A stretch of 34,119 nucleotides of DNA from Mycobacterium talmoniae (GCA_002967005.1 PPEA01000652.1:1-34119); one strand, 5' to 3'; shown: positions 1 through 8,460, counted from the stretch's first letter. Notes: generated by a model not told the origin, from the letters alone. Numbers and translations: made by a program.

Positions 1-372
1 AACGGTGCCATTTCACGAACGTTTCCCCATCCACCAAGATTCCGGACAGCGCTCCCAGCCCAATCAGATCGAGGGTCGCATAGGCCTCGATAGCGACCAG
101 GCGCCGATCGTGACGCCTAAGATCGTCAAGACACTGATCACGCCACCGTCGACGACGAGTGATCCCCGCCCCCACGCCAGACTATTCATCACCCTCAGAG
201 TTTCTCGCCCGTACCGGCGGACGGTTACCGGCAATAACCACAGGGTCTGTGCAATAAACGCCGCCCACTGACCGGCAGTGGTGAACGGCTTTTGGAGAGG
301 TGCGATCGGTATCAGGCGCAGGTTGAGATACTTTGATGGTGCCGCATGGAGATTTTTCGATGACAGTGCCAC
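1..372 (-). pseudogene. YrbE-B/MlaE-type permease, 5' part, two frameshifts, runs off window
   Basis: Second subunit of a YrbE permease pair, normally an inner-membrane part of an Mce lipid importer. The GTG start shares one base with the yrbEA stop (TAGTG), so the two are translationally coupled. The first ~88 codons read as a YrbE protein up to GVTIGA. The reading then moves to another frame near position 106 (AIEAYATLDLIGLG) and to the third frame near position 34 (GWGNVREMAP). Both shifts fit a one-base deletion. Unshifted, the frame stops at 64. Seen: family-typical peptides in three successive frames. Either the gene is a pseudogene or the assembly has indels here; the sequence alone cannot decide. 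mce genes would be expected further left. Confidence 0.75.
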
Positions 373-1298
373 TATGCCACCGCCATCGGGAAGAACATCG
401 TCTCGAATTGGGTGATTGCGAGATTCACGGTCACAATACAGACGACGTTGAGCACGACCGATGCGTTCACTGCATCTGCGACACCTCGCGGGCCACCCTT
501 GGCCTCCATACCGCGCAGCGAGGAAATCACTGCGACAAATCCAGCAAAGCTAACGGTTTTGATCATCGCAAACCAAACGTCAACGATCTTCGCGAATGCC
601 CCGAATGACAGCCAGAAGCTTCCCGGAGTGACGTCATTAACGGTCACCGAGATTATAAAGGCCGCCAGGACTCCTGATGCGATGACAATGGTGCAAAGAA
701 TCGGCGCAATGAGCACAAGCGCTAGAAACCGCGGCACGACCAGACGCCGCACTGGGTCGATTCCCAGCGTCCGTAACGCATCGAGCTCCTCACGGATGGC
801 CCTTGCCCCGAAATCTGAGGCGATCGCCGAGGCCGCGGCGCCCCCCATCAACAGGCCCGCGGTCATTGGTGCACCCTGCCGAACGACGCCGACCCCGATT
901 GCCGACCCGATGAGCGAGTTGGCTCCCACCTCGTTGACGAGGCCCGAGACCTGAACGGCGATCATCGCCCCGAAGGGAATCGCCATCAGCACCGCCGGCA
1001 CCGCGGTGACTTTGAGCAAGCTCCAAGCTTGGACGATAAGCTCGCCGACCGGTAGCCGCAATGTGAGTGTGTCGGTCACGGCGTAGCGCAGAACCTCGGC
1101 CGCCATGAGAACGGCGCGCCCCGTTGTCGCAACACTGCGCGCAGGAATGCCGCCAACCTGCGACGCCGTCTTAGTGACGCTGGCGCGGAGCGGAGTCAAT
1201 GCCGCGGAGCGACGATCGCTCCCGGCGCTGCCGGGCTCGCGAAGGCCAACCGTGCTTGTCGCTGCCTGACCCGCTTCGCGCGTGGTCTCCGTTGGCAT
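372..1298 (-). CDS. YrbE-A/MlaE-family ABC permease subunit (Mce-type lipid importer)
   Basis: A 308-residue integral membrane protein of the MlaE/YrbE family, the permease layer of Mce transporters that import lipids or sterols across the mycobacterial envelope. The family signature is clear: the region around EELDALRTLGIDPVRRLVVP (the cytoplasmic coupling-helix segment), preceded by a Gly/Ala-rich membrane segment and followed by three hydrophobic stretches. The N-terminal ~60 residues are polar and Thr/Ala-rich, longer than usual, and look unstructured. The ATG is preceded by a GGGGAAGG ribosome site about 11 bases upstream. It is immediately followed by yrbEB. Which of the several yrbEA paralogues this is cannot be told. 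A nearby flavoprotein fragment of the steroid-dehydrogenase class is compatible with a sterol-like substrate, but that is inference. Confidence 0.9.
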   Translation of the reverse strand: MPTETTREAGQAATSTVGLREPGSAGSDRRSAALTPLRASVTKTASQVGGIPARSVATTGRAVLMAAEVLRYAVTDTLTLRLPVGELIVQAWSLLKVTAVPAVLMAIPFGAMIAVQVSGLVNEVGANSLIGSAIGVGVVRQGAPMTAGLLMGGAAASAIASDFGARAIREELDALRTLGIDPVRRLVVPRFLALVLIAPILCTIVIASGVLAAFIISVTVNDVTPGSFWLSFGAFAKIVDVWFAMIKTVSFAGFVAVISSLRGMEAKGGPRGVADAVNASVVLNVVCIVTVNLAITQFETMFFPMAVA

Positions 1299-1414
1299 AA
1301 AACGCTCAACCTTCCCCTAGTCGACCAGGGTGTTCTAACTGTGCTTCGGCTCACAGCTCCCGTGGTTCCTGTCGAAAGGTACACCATGCCTACCGCATTT
1401 TTGAATAGGATCTC

Positions 1415-1446
1415 AAAAAATTTCTGCCAGCCGGGCGGCGGCTGGC
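1415..1446 (-). terminator. Rho-independent terminator between isochorismatase operon and yrbE
   Basis: Read on the minus strand, a perfect 7-bp stem (GCCAGCC / GGCTGGC, 1446-1440 with 1432-1426) with a 7-base loop is followed, after five bases, by six T residues (1420-1415). It sits about 117 bp before the yrbEA start and 42 bp after the stop of the small ORF at 1488. It should therefore end transcripts from the isochorismatase gene and leave yrbEA with its own promoter in 1299-1414, where no clear -35/-10 pair was recognised. Confidence 0.6.
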
Positions 1447-1487
1447 TGGCGGATGGAGAGCCGTACCGTCATCCGTTCACATGGCAT

Positions 1488-1739
1488 CTAGGGGTGACGC
1501 AATGCCACGCACGCCCGCAGCCCGTCAAACAGGCCACGCCGATCCACGATGACGATCCGGGATACGTTGCTGCACAAGGCCAATAGAGTCAGCGCCCCGA
1601 TCCACATCAGGACGCCGCGCGCCGAGCGCTCCACCGTCGCCGACGTCCCCACCGTCAGCAGCAGCGGGGCCAGCGAGCTTGTTGCGTGCCCGTCAATAAC
1701 TGTCACCGGTGGTGTGCCGCGCGGCGAGCCGAACATCAT
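1488..1739 (-). CDS. Small hypothetical protein with one membrane segment
   Basis: An 83-codon ORF in the otherwise empty 1299-1775 interval. Function not recognised. It is included because its third codon positions are almost all G or C, like the real genes around it, and because it encodes one convincing hydrophobic helix (GVLMWIGALTLLALC) followed by a basic stretch (RIVIVDRRGLFDGLR). It lies in the same frame as the upstream isochorismatase gene, twelve codons after that gene's TAG, and the terminator follows 42 bp after its stop. No good ribosome site precedes the ATG. It may be the C-terminal remnant of a larger membrane protein or an ORF that arose by chance. Confidence 0.35.
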   Translation of the reverse strand: MMFGSPRGTPPVTVIDGHATSSLAPLLLTVGTSATVERSARGVLMWIGALTLLALCSNVSRIVIVDRRGLFDGLRACVALRHP

Positions 1740-1775
1740 GTCGTCGAGCCGGAAACGCCGTGCGCGACCGAGATC

Positions 1776-2429
1776 CTAGCGGGTTTCAGTGTCCGACAAT
1801 TTGGCTGCCTGCTGTGTCGATGACGTAAGGAACTCGGCGAGGGCGCAGACCTTCGCAAAGCCGTAACGGGCCAGGACCTCCAGGGCGTTTTGCTGATCAC
1901 GGTCGGAATAGGTGCTGCAACAGTCGGACAGGACTGTGACGTCGAAGTCGCGCATGGAGGCTGACCGGGTCGTAGTCTCGACGCAAGCATTGGTAACCAC
2001 GCCCGCAACAGCAATGCGCCGTGCCGAGTACCCGCGCAGGATCAGCTCGAGATCGGTGTTGTAGAAGCCGTCCATCCGCGACTTATCCACAACGAGTTCC
2101 TCGTGACGTGGTTCTAGCGGGTCGACAATGGCACTGTCCCAGGTGCCTGCGAGAAGTGCGCCGTCCAGCACGGTCCGGTAACTGTGGGCCACCATCACCC
2201 CAGCGTCGACATACACTGGGCGGAAGCGATGACGGGTGAAAACGACCGGTTTCTTCGCCGCACGCGCCGCATTCACAAGCCTAACGTTGGCATCGATGGT
2301 CTCCGGGATGTTGACCACCGGCTGACCGAAGCACTCGTACAGTGCGCCATCGGTGTGCAGGAAACTATTCTGCATGTCGACGACAAGTACAGCGTCAACT
2401 GTCTCAATGGTGCCGGTGCTTGCAGTCAC
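1776..2429 (-). CDS. Isochorismatase-family cysteine hydrolase
   Basis: A 217-residue alpha/beta hydrolase of the isochorismatase (cysteine hydrolase) superfamily, whose members cleave amides, nicotinamide-like or carbamoyl compounds, or isochorismate. The catalytic triad is visible: Asp18 in VVDMQN, Lys116 in VVDKSRMDGF and Cys149 in VVTNACVE, with the usual cis-peptide Val-Val-Thr just before the cysteine. The family's typical length is about 200 residues, so this is full length. The GTG start is supported by AAGGAGG six bases upstream. It lies downstream of the EcKinase-like gene on the same strand and is followed by a possible small membrane ORF and a terminator. The substrate cannot be predicted from sequence. 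Confidence 0.9.
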   Translation of the reverse strand: MTASTGTIETVDAVLVVDMQNSFLHTDGALYECFGQPVVNIPETIDANVRLVNAARAAKKPVVFTRHRFRPVYVDAGVMVAHSYRTVLDGALLAGTWDSAIVDPLEPRHEELVVDKSRMDGFYNTDLELILRGYSARRIAVAGVVTNACVETTTRSASMRDFDVTVLSDCCSTYSDRDQQNALEVLARYGFAKVCALAEFLTSSTQQAAKLSDTETR

Positions 2430-2622
2430 GACTGGCCTCCTTCACGGGGTTGGAACGGATCTGCTGGTATCTCGATGACGTATCCGGGCTTAACCGCTCG
2501 TCGTCGCGACGCGCCTGCGACCGGCATCTCGCAGCAGCCACCGAATACACCTCAACCCAGCACCTCCGTCGCGCCGGCGTCAGTCACCAACTCGGCGGCA
2601 CCCGACACCAGCCGCGCCCACA

Positions 2623-3627
2623 TCATGTCGCCGCGGTCGGTCCGCTGTAGGGTGACCGACATCGCCACCGCGAGCAGCAGCGGTAATCATCGCGGACGTC
2701 ATCGCGGCTGTCGCCAGACACGCCCCGCTCCACGAGGCGACGGTGGTGAGCGTCCAAAAGCCGGTGCTCGTTGGCCCGGCGCCACTCGGGCTCGACGCAG
2801 GATGCCATGAAAGTCGCCGCGTCGAGCAGCGGTGGCCCCACGCGTACGACCTGCCAGTCGATCACCGTGATCGGCGGGGCGTCCTCGGTGTTGCCGAACA
2901 TCAAGTTGTCCACGCGGTAGTCGCCGTGGCACACCACGAACGGCGGTCGCCAAACGAGGTCTGGCACCTGCGCGGCGAGGGGTGCGAGTCGGCGGATCAA
3001 GTCGACATGGCGAGGGTTGAGCCGCTCGCCGAAGCGCTCGACGAAATTTTCCACGGCGGGGGCCACCATGGCGAACAGCATCCGGGTACGTGTCGTGTCG
3101 GCGAGCCAGGGCAGGCGCGTCAGCTCGGGGTCGTTCCAGCGCGGCGCCTGCAAGCCGGCCAGCTCAGCGAGCGCCAGCTCGGCCTGCTCCGGTCTGGCGC
3201 CTGCGATCATGTCACCGACTGTTGCGAACCCACCAAGGTCCTCCAGCACCAGGGTAAACCGGCCACTATCGGACTCCAGCGCCGCGAAGTAGACGTCTGG
3301 GACCCGAATGTCGACAGTCGAAGCGATCTCCCGAAAAAAGCGGACTTCGCTTTCGTAGATGCCGACTGCCGCGCCCAGCTGCCGACTGCCCTCATCGGTC
3401 GACGGGAGCTTCACAATCACCGACGCCGGCCCCTCACCCCGGAATGGGTAAGGGTGCATCGGACTACCGAGCCGAGTTGCCCCCGTGCCTATCGTGGTGG
3501 CCTCGACGCCGGCCACCCGCGCCGACGGCGCGACGACCCCACCGTGTTGCAGTGCGGTGGTCAGCCAGTCGGGGGTCAGATCTTCGAGCCTCTCGGCGGG
3601 CGCTAGGGTCTCATCGGTCACTGGCAT
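2623..3627 (-). CDS. EcKinase-like phosphotransferase (APH/choline-kinase fold), 3' frameshift
   Basis: Small-molecule kinase of the APH fold; the motif spacing resembles the ecdysteroid-kinase-like branch. Lys73 in VIVKLP is the likely ATP lysine, YESEVRFF (91-98) the typical helix, VVCHGDYRVDNLMF (231-244) the Brenner motif with base Asp236 and metal Asn241, and VIDWQ (Asp257) the second metal aspartate. The ATG at 3627 follows GAGAGGAG; an in-frame ATG at 3684 is less likely. Near 2675-2680 the frame breaks after DDYRCC. A one-base shift gives a family-like ending (LLAVAMSVTLQRTDRGDMMW...) that stops at 2552, whereas the frame as written ends early at 2623 with an unrelated tail. The catalytic core is intact. 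The substrate is probably an alcohol; its nature is unknown. Confidence 0.8.
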   Translation of the reverse strand: MPVTDETLAPAERLEDLTPDWLTTALQHGGVVAPSARVAGVEATTIGTGATRLGSPMHPYPFRGEGPASVIVKLPSTDEGSRQLGAAVGIYESEVRFFREIASTVDIRVPDVYFAALESDSGRFTLVLEDLGGFATVGDMIAGARPEQAELALAELAGLQAPRWNDPELTRLPWLADTTRTRMLFAMVAPAVENFVERFGERLNPRHVDLIRRLAPLAAQVPDLVWRPPFVVCHGDYRVDNLMFGNTEDAPPITVIDWQVVRVGPPLLDAATFMASCVEPEWRRANEHRLLDAHHRRLVERGVSGDSRDDVRDDYRCCSRWRCRSPYSGPTAAT

Positions 3628-3694
3628 AGCGACTTGTCGCTCCTCTCGATTGTCGCCGCGCTCCGGTGCGAGATATCGCTGCAATCGTTGACGC

Positions 3695-4066
3695 TCAGGC
3701 GTTCGACTTGAGGAACGTCGCTAGCGTGGCTGTGTCCTGCGGGTAGACAGTGAGGCGCTGGATGAGACGCTGACCGCCACGCATGTAGGCCTCCTGGCGA
3801 GCGCGCGTCGTCGCCGGGCCCTGGTCTCCAACTGCGGCCTCCACATACGCCAGGCCGTCCTCGACTGAGTCCGCGATGCCAGCCTCGGGCTCGAGTGGAT
3901 TCGCGGGGAACCACAGGCCGCCGAGCGCCCACGCGGCCGTGCCCCCGACATATTCCGTCTTCTCGATCAACAGCGGGTCCAGGCCCGCTTCACGCAGCTT
4001 GGTCGCGGCGATCAGCCCGCCGCAGCCCGACCCGACAACGACCGCGTCGACGTCAGTGATTCTCAT
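3695..4066 (-). pseudogene. N-terminal fragment of FAD-binding dehydrogenase (ketosteroid-dehydrogenase class)
   Basis: Only about 123 codons of a flavoprotein normally over 500 residues long. Visible: the dinucleotide-binding segment VVVGSGCGGLIAATKLREAG near the N-terminus, then the ET/KTE...GGTAAWALGGLWFP segment typical of the FAD_binding_2 family that includes 3-ketosteroid delta1-dehydrogenases and fumarate-reductase-like enzymes. The frame ends at FLKSNA, just where the substrate domain should begin. No continuation was found in other frames before the next gene starts at 3627, so this is a real deletion rather than a single frameshift. The ATG overlaps the stop of the upstream F420-type gene (ATGA), so it was once translationally coupled in this operon. 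It should not make an active enzyme. Confidence 0.8.
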
Positions 4067-5163
4067 ACCGCCGCCGCCTGTCGCTTCGCTGCGCGCTCGC
4101 GCCACCGGGCGATGAGTTCCGCATTTTCGGCCGGGGTGCTGGCGTAGATCGCGATCTCGTCCACACCCGCAGCCCGGTACTCGGCGAGTCGGTCGACACA
4201 ATGCGCCGCGGTGCCGATCGCGCACGACTCTTCCATCCACTCATCCGGCACGAGCCGTGCAGGCTCCAGGAGCTCGGCGCGGTGGAAATCTTGGTCGGCG
4301 TTCTTACCTTGCAGCTGCTTGTGCTCGCGCAGCTGTGTGAGCACCGAAGTGTCCCACTTGTTGGAGTCGCAGAGCGACTCGCCGTGGCCGGGCCATTCGA
4401 GGTAGGTCACCGCACGCGCGTGCGCGTAAGCGCGCGTCGTGAAGTCATCGAGCTCCGGCGCTACCACGATTGGGTGACAAATCCGCAGTGACTCCGGGTC
4501 ACGACCGCGGTCCGCGCACGCATTGCGCAGCCGCTCGACCACGGTGCGCACCGCCTCAACCGTCAAAAATGGATAGAGCATCACCGCATCGAAGACCTCG
4601 TGCGCGGCAGCCTTGGCGAACTTGGGGCGCCCGTACCCACACGCCCAGATCTCTGGTTTAGGCACCTCACCCAGGGCATCGACGGTCCTCAGCTGGGTGC
4701 CGTTGTAGTCCACCACGCCACCGCACCAGAGTGCCTTGACCGTTTCTGCGTAGTGGACGAACTGGCCGAACGAGAACTCCGGCATATCCGGCAACGGCAC
4801 ACCACGTCCCAAGCCAAGCACGAACCGCGGCCCGTAGAGGGCGTTCATCGTCGCACCGAAGCTCGCCGCCACCATGGGATGCCGCGAGGACGCCGACCAC
4901 ACCCCGGTGCCAACGCCGAAACGCGTGGTCCGCGCGGCGATACCACCGAGGATCGCGCCCGCGTCCTTGAGGTCGAAACGTTCGCTGAGCCACCCACGGC
5001 GAAAGCCGAGACGCTCAGCAGCCTGCGCATCGGTCAATGCGGTGCCGACGTGAGTGAACCCGCGCTCGTGCCGCGTCGTCACCCGCCCACAGATGAGATA
5101 GATGCTGAGGTCCTCTACCACTGGGGCGAGCTGCCCTGGGGGGCCGAGATCGTCGCTGTTCAT
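4063..5163 (-). CDS. LLM-class F420-dependent oxidoreductase
   Basis: A 366-residue luciferase-like (bacterial luciferase/F420) TIM-barrel protein. It resembles the mycobacterial family in which a conserved AERLGFRRGWLSERFDLKDAG segment is followed by GVGTGVWSASSRHPMV and a FVLGLGRG loop that binds the cofactor phosphate. The C-terminal CAIGTAAHCVDRLAEYRAAG...IYASTPAENAELI is also typical. The start at 5163 was chosen because GAGGAG lies six bases upstream; a longer in-frame start at 5190 has none. It likely carries out F420H2- or FMNH2-dependent hydride transfer on an unknown, probably lipophilic, substrate. It is the first gene of a minus-strand operon and ends in an ATGA overlap with the flavoprotein fragment. 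A decayed relative lies at 12170. Confidence 0.88.
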   Translation of the reverse strand: MNSDDLGPPGQLAPVVEDLSIYLICGRVTTRHERGFTHVGTALTDAQAAERLGFRRGWLSERFDLKDAGAILGGIAARTTRFGVGTGVWSASSRHPMVAASFGATMNALYGPRFVLGLGRGVPLPDMPEFSFGQFVHYAETVKALWCGGVVDYNGTQLRTVDALGEVPKPEIWACGYGRPKFAKAAAHEVFDAVMLYPFLTVEAVRTVVERLRNACADRGRDPESLRICHPIVVAPELDDFTTRAYAHARAVTYLEWPGHGESLCDSNKWDTSVLTQLREHKQLQGKNADQDFHRAELLEPARLVPDEWMEESCAIGTAAHCVDRLAEYRAAGVDEIAIYASTPAENAELIARWRERAAKRQAAAV

Positions 5164-5205
5164 CGTTGTCTCCTCGATGTTGGTTGACAAATGCCAAGCG
5201 CGGAT

Positions 5206-6000
5206 TCATGCCATAAGACGCCGCGCGGCCGACAGCCACAGCGCCCGCGGCGCGTGGCCACCCATCCAATGCAGCGCGCGCACCGCGGGGCCGCCGGGAA
5301 TGGTCGTGCGGGCGCCGCGTTCGAGCGCCTGGAGGCTTTTGGCTGCGACAGCGTTTGGGGTGGAGACCAGCGCTCCGGGCATCCGTCGCTGGGCGCGGTC
5401 AAGCCCCGCGACATCGGCGAATTCAGTCTCGATCGATCCAGGGAGCACGACGCACACCGTCACACCACATCTGCGAAGCTCTTCGTTGAGCGCCTCGGCA
5501 AAAGACGTGATCGCCGCCTTGGTGGCCGCGTAGACAGCGACGTTCGGCATCGGTTGATTGCCAAGGATTGACGAGATGATCAGGATGCGCCCAGTCCGTC
5601 GCGCCGCCATCCGCCGCGCGAACACATGGGCAAGCATGATCGTTGCTTCGACGTTCGTCCGAATCATCGCCTCAAGACGTTCCGCGCCCTGCGCGATAAA
5701 GCTCCCGCCAATTCCGAAGCCAGCACATAGCACTAGCGGATCCACTTGGGCGCCAAGGGCGTCGATGTCATCGACCAGCTGGCGCCGACCCTCCGCACTG
5801 GCGAGATCGCATGCCATCATCTCCGCGAGGACGCCGTGATCGCGGCGAATCTCCTGCGCTAGGCGCTCAAGCCGGTCGCGTCGCCGCGCGACCAGAAGGA
5901 CGTCATGTCTTTGGGCGGCGAGCTGCCGGGCGAGTTCACAGCCGAGGCCCGATGAGGCGCCCGTGACGAGCGCGTAGGTGCGACGCTCCGCTGAGCCCAC
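5206..6000 (-). CDS. SDR-family NAD(P)-dependent oxidoreductase
   Basis: A 264-residue short-chain dehydrogenase/reductase of the DltE-like (COG0300) type. Rossmann motif TGASSGLG (13-20), then LVARRRDR suggesting NADP(H) preference. The active site is Ser143/144 and Tyr157-x-x-x-Lys161 (YAATK). The usual NNAG is replaced by LCAG. The C-terminal ARALHWMGGHAPRALW stretch is common in this subgroup. A GTG at 6000 preceded by GGAGGG nine bases upstream is preferred; the frame is open to a GTG at 6021. It stands 42 bp upstream of the F420-type gene and is divergent from the GMC oxidoreductase, so the 6001-6135 interval holds both promoters. Likely an alcohol/ketone redox step on a lipophilic substrate. 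Confidence 0.88.
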   Translation of the reverse strand: MGSAERRTYALVTGASSGLGCELARQLAAQRHDVLLVARRRDRLERLAQEIRRDHGVLAEMMACDLASAEGRRQLVDDIDALGAQVDPLVLCAGFGIGGSFIAQGAERLEAMIRTNVEATIMLAHVFARRMAARRTGRILIISSILGNQPMPNVAVYAATKAAITSFAEALNEELRRCGVTVCVVLPGSIETEFADVAGLDRAQRRMPGALVSTPNAVAAKSLQALERGARTTIPGGPAVRALHWMGGHAPRALWLSAARRLMA

Positions 6001-6072
6001 GCTTACTTTCCCTCCGGGCACATTGCTGTGCTGCCCGTGCGCCAGCGTGAGGCATTTGTGGTCGGCTCAAGA

Positions 6073-6119
6073 TTGGCAGCGAACATATTTAATAGGTACC
6101 ATGAAGCGTACGTGTACGC
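6073..6119 (+). promoter_or_regulatory. Promoter and operator of the GMC oxidoreductase gene
   Basis: TTGGCA (6073-6078) and TACCAT (6097-6102) with an 18-base spacer form a plausible sigma70-type promoter for the GMC gene. The inverted repeat GCGTAC-GT-GTACGC (6106-6119) falls where transcription should start, a usual position for a TetR operator. The TetR gene at 7855 is the nearest candidate for the protein that binds it. The ATG at 6136 lies about 17 bases further on. Confidence 0.5.
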
Positions 6120-6135
6120 AACCATTGGAAAGCGA

Positions 6136-7782
6136 ATGCTTGGCTATGACTACGTGATCGTGGGGGCCGGCTCGGCGGGCTGTGTCCTTGCGGACCGGTT
6201 GACTGACGGCACTGGCGCGACCGTTCTGCTGCTGGAGGCCGGCGGTCGAAATCGGGACCCGCGGATTGGGATTCCCAAAGGTCTGCGGTTCGCCTTAACC
6301 TCACCGCGGCTCTCCTACAGCTACCCCACCCTTCCGTTCGGTGACCTCAGCGGAGGCGAGAACTGGCCGCACGGACGCGGCCTCGGCGGATCGAGTGCTG
6401 TCAACGGCATGCTCTGGAACCGCGGGCACGCCGCTGACTATGACGCGGTCGAGGCGCTTGGGAACCCAGGTTGGGGATGGGACACAATCCTGCCTGCCTA
6501 TCGAGCTATCGAGCATCACGAGCTCGGCGCAAGCGCCACTCGCGGCGCCGATGGACCACTGCACATCTCGGTGAGCCCGGTACGCGAGCCAGTCTGCGAG
6601 GCGGCGATCGAGGCGGCGCATCAGCTGGGCATCCGTCGGGTGCCCGACGTCAACGCGACCGACGAGGAGCGCATCGGCTACGCGCCGGCGACGATCAAGA
6701 ACGGGCGACGCTATAGCGTCGCTCGCGCCTTCCTCGGACGCGCCGCCGGCCGTCCAAATCTCGACATCGTGACCGGCGCCCGAGCGATCAGACTCCTGCT
6801 CGACGGTAACCGGGTCGTTGGAGTGCGAGCACGCTACAGGAGCAAAGAACACGACTTTCGTGCCAGCCAAGAGGTGATCCTCTCGCTCGGTAGCATCGAG
6901 ACACCCCGGCTACTCGAACTCTCCGGCGTCGGCGACCCAGCGGTGCTCGCCCGAGCCGGTGTCGGTTGCGTGATAGAGCAACCCGCGGTGGGATCGCGCC
7001 TCCGAGAGCACCGGGCGATCATCCCGCAGTGGCGGCTGCGGGAACGACTGGGCTACAACCGGCAGATCAGCACACCGCTGCGACAAGCACTCACCGGTGC
7101 ACGCTATCTGGTGACCCGCCGGGGTGTGCTCGCCCTCCCCGCCTATGACGTCATGGCGTTTTGTCGCACCCGCCCAGAGTTCCCGCGACCCGATGCCATG
7201 TTCCTCGTCGCCCCGTTCAGCCTCCGCAAAGGCACGATGGTCGAGGAGCTCACCCCCGAAGCGCTTCCAGGATTCAGCATCGGCGGCTACATCCTCCGTC
7301 CTGAAAGTCGAGGGTCCCTGCACATTACGTGCGCCGACCCTGATGCTCCACTTGCGATCGACCCCGCCTACCTGCAAGAGCCCGAGGATCAACGCGCCAC
7401 CGTCGACCTCCTGCGACGACTGCGTGACATCGTCACCGCATCCCCGCTAGCCGACCTCGTCGAAAACGAGACCTACCCGGGCCCCCACGTCAACACCGAT
7501 CAGGACGTGATTCGATACGCCATCCGTAACGGTAACTGCGCATTCCACGCCAGCGGCACATGCGCTATGGGCCCAGACGACAGCTACGTTGTCGACGCCA
7601 GGCTGCGCGTACGGGGACTCGATGCACTCCGGATCGTCGACGGCTCAATCTGGCCGGTGATGCCATCGGGCAACACCAACGGCCCCATCCTCGCAATGGC
7701 CTGGCATGCCGCCGATATCATCTTGAATCGCGACGCGAACGCCGCCAACCGCACCGCCGCAACGCGGCGCCAAACGCACTGA
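6136..7782 (+). CDS. GMC-family FAD-dependent oxidoreductase
   Basis: A 548-residue glucose-methanol-choline oxidoreductase, which oxidises alcohols with FAD. Residues 5-35 hold the ADP-binding motif VIVGAGSAGCVLADRL. The second GMC signature is around GRGLGGSSAVNGMLWNRG. Near the C-terminus are the catalytic His471 (CAFHASGTCAMG) and Asn515 in the SGNTNGP loop, and an IVDGSIWPVMPSGN segment typical of choline dehydrogenase-like members. ATG 6136 was chosen because the longer frame to 6028 would run through the promoter and operator. The TetR gene follows 72 bp downstream. The substrate is unknown; the neighbourhood suggests a lipophilic alcohol. Confidence 0.92.
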   Translation: MLGYDYVIVGAGSAGCVLADRLTDGTGATVLLLEAGGRNRDPRIGIPKGLRFALTSPRLSYSYPTLPFGDLSGGENWPHGRGLGGSSAVNGMLWNRGHAADYDAVEALGNPGWGWDTILPAYRAIEHHELGASATRGADGPLHISVSPVREPVCEAAIEAAHQLGIRRVPDVNATDEERIGYAPATIKNGRRYSVARAFLGRAAGRPNLDIVTGARAIRLLLDGNRVVGVRARYRSKEHDFRASQEVILSLGSIETPRLLELSGVGDPAVLARAGVGCVIEQPAVGSRLREHRAIIPQWRLRERLGYNRQISTPLRQALTGARYLVTRRGVLALPAYDVMAFCRTRPEFPRPDAMFLVAPFSLRKGTMVEELTPEALPGFSIGGYILRPESRGSLHITCADPDAPLAIDPAYLQEPEDQRATVDLLRRLRDIVTASPLADLVENETYPGPHVNTDQDVIRYAIRNGNCAFHASGTCAMGPDDSYVVDARLRVRGLDALRIVDGSIWPVMPSGNTNGPILAMAWHAADIILNRDANAANRTAATRRQTH

Positions 7783-7854
7783 TGCATCCGGCTGGCGACG
7801 GCACCGACTCTCCCGGATCTCAACCAGCATCCGCACCAATGCGACAATCCTCTG

Positions 7855-8460
7855 ATGCCGGCATCACTTAAAGGGGGAGGGCAGCTTACCCGTGACTCGA
7901 TCATTGCAACCGCGATCACGATGATCGAGTCCGACGGGGTAGACACGCTGACAATGCGCAAACTCGCGACCGCGTGTGGCGCGGCACCGATGTCGCTCTA
8001 CCGTCACGTCGCCACCAAGGAGGAACTGCTCCGCGCCGTCGTCGACACCTATCTCGCGGACGTCGAGCTGCCAGCGACCGACGACTTGCCCTGGCACGAA
8101 GCAATCCAGCAGGTCATTCTCGCGGTCGGGGCTGAGTTCGAAGCCCACACCCACCTTGCCGAGATCATGGCCATCCAACCGGTCGACGCCGCCGCGGTTC
8201 TCGACGCGATGGAACGAATCGCCCGGGCATTGCGGTCAGCCGGCTTCGACGACAACGGCGTCCGCAGCGGGCTCGCAACGCTTAGCGCATTCGCAACCGG
8301 GTACGCCCACCGTCGTGCCGCGTATCGCCGCGCCCCTGAGACCCGCGCCCATCGTTTCAGCCGCCTCTCAGCAGAGCCGGTGCGGTTTGCGACTCTGCTG
8401 TCGATCTCAGCAGGAGATACCCTCAACACTCCGGAGGCTTCCGTGCTGGGCTCGCGTTGA
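7855..8460 (+). CDS. TetR-family transcriptional regulator
   Basis: A 201-residue regulator. The N-terminal helix-turn-helix is clear: TRDSIIATAITMIESDG, then TLTMRKLATACGAAPMSLYRHVATKEELL (about residues 34-62), the tetracycline-repressor pattern. The C-terminal ligand domain resembles the TetR_C_1 type (QPVDAAAVLDAMERIARALRSAGF). It is the last gene after the GMC oxidoreductase and probably represses that operon; the inverted repeat at 6106-6119 is the best candidate site. Ligand unknown. Confidence 0.88.
   Translation: MPASLKGGGQLTRDSIIATAITMIESDGVDTLTMRKLATACGAAPMSLYRHVATKEELLRAVVDTYLADVELPATDDLPWHEAIQQVILAVGAEFEAHTHLAEIMAIQPVDAAAVLDAMERIARALRSAGFDDNGVRSGLATLSAFATGYAHRRAAYRRAPETRAHRFSRLSAEPVRFATLLSISAGDTLNTPEASVLGSR

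Noticed and set aside
2743-3606. 287-codon open frame on the plus strand
   Set aside because: Antisense shadow of the EcKinase-like gene, which has the catalytic motifs.
6028-6135. Longer N-terminus of the GMC oxidoreductase starting at 6028
   Set aside because: It would translate the predicted promoter and operator, and the extra residues are not typical of GMC enzymes.
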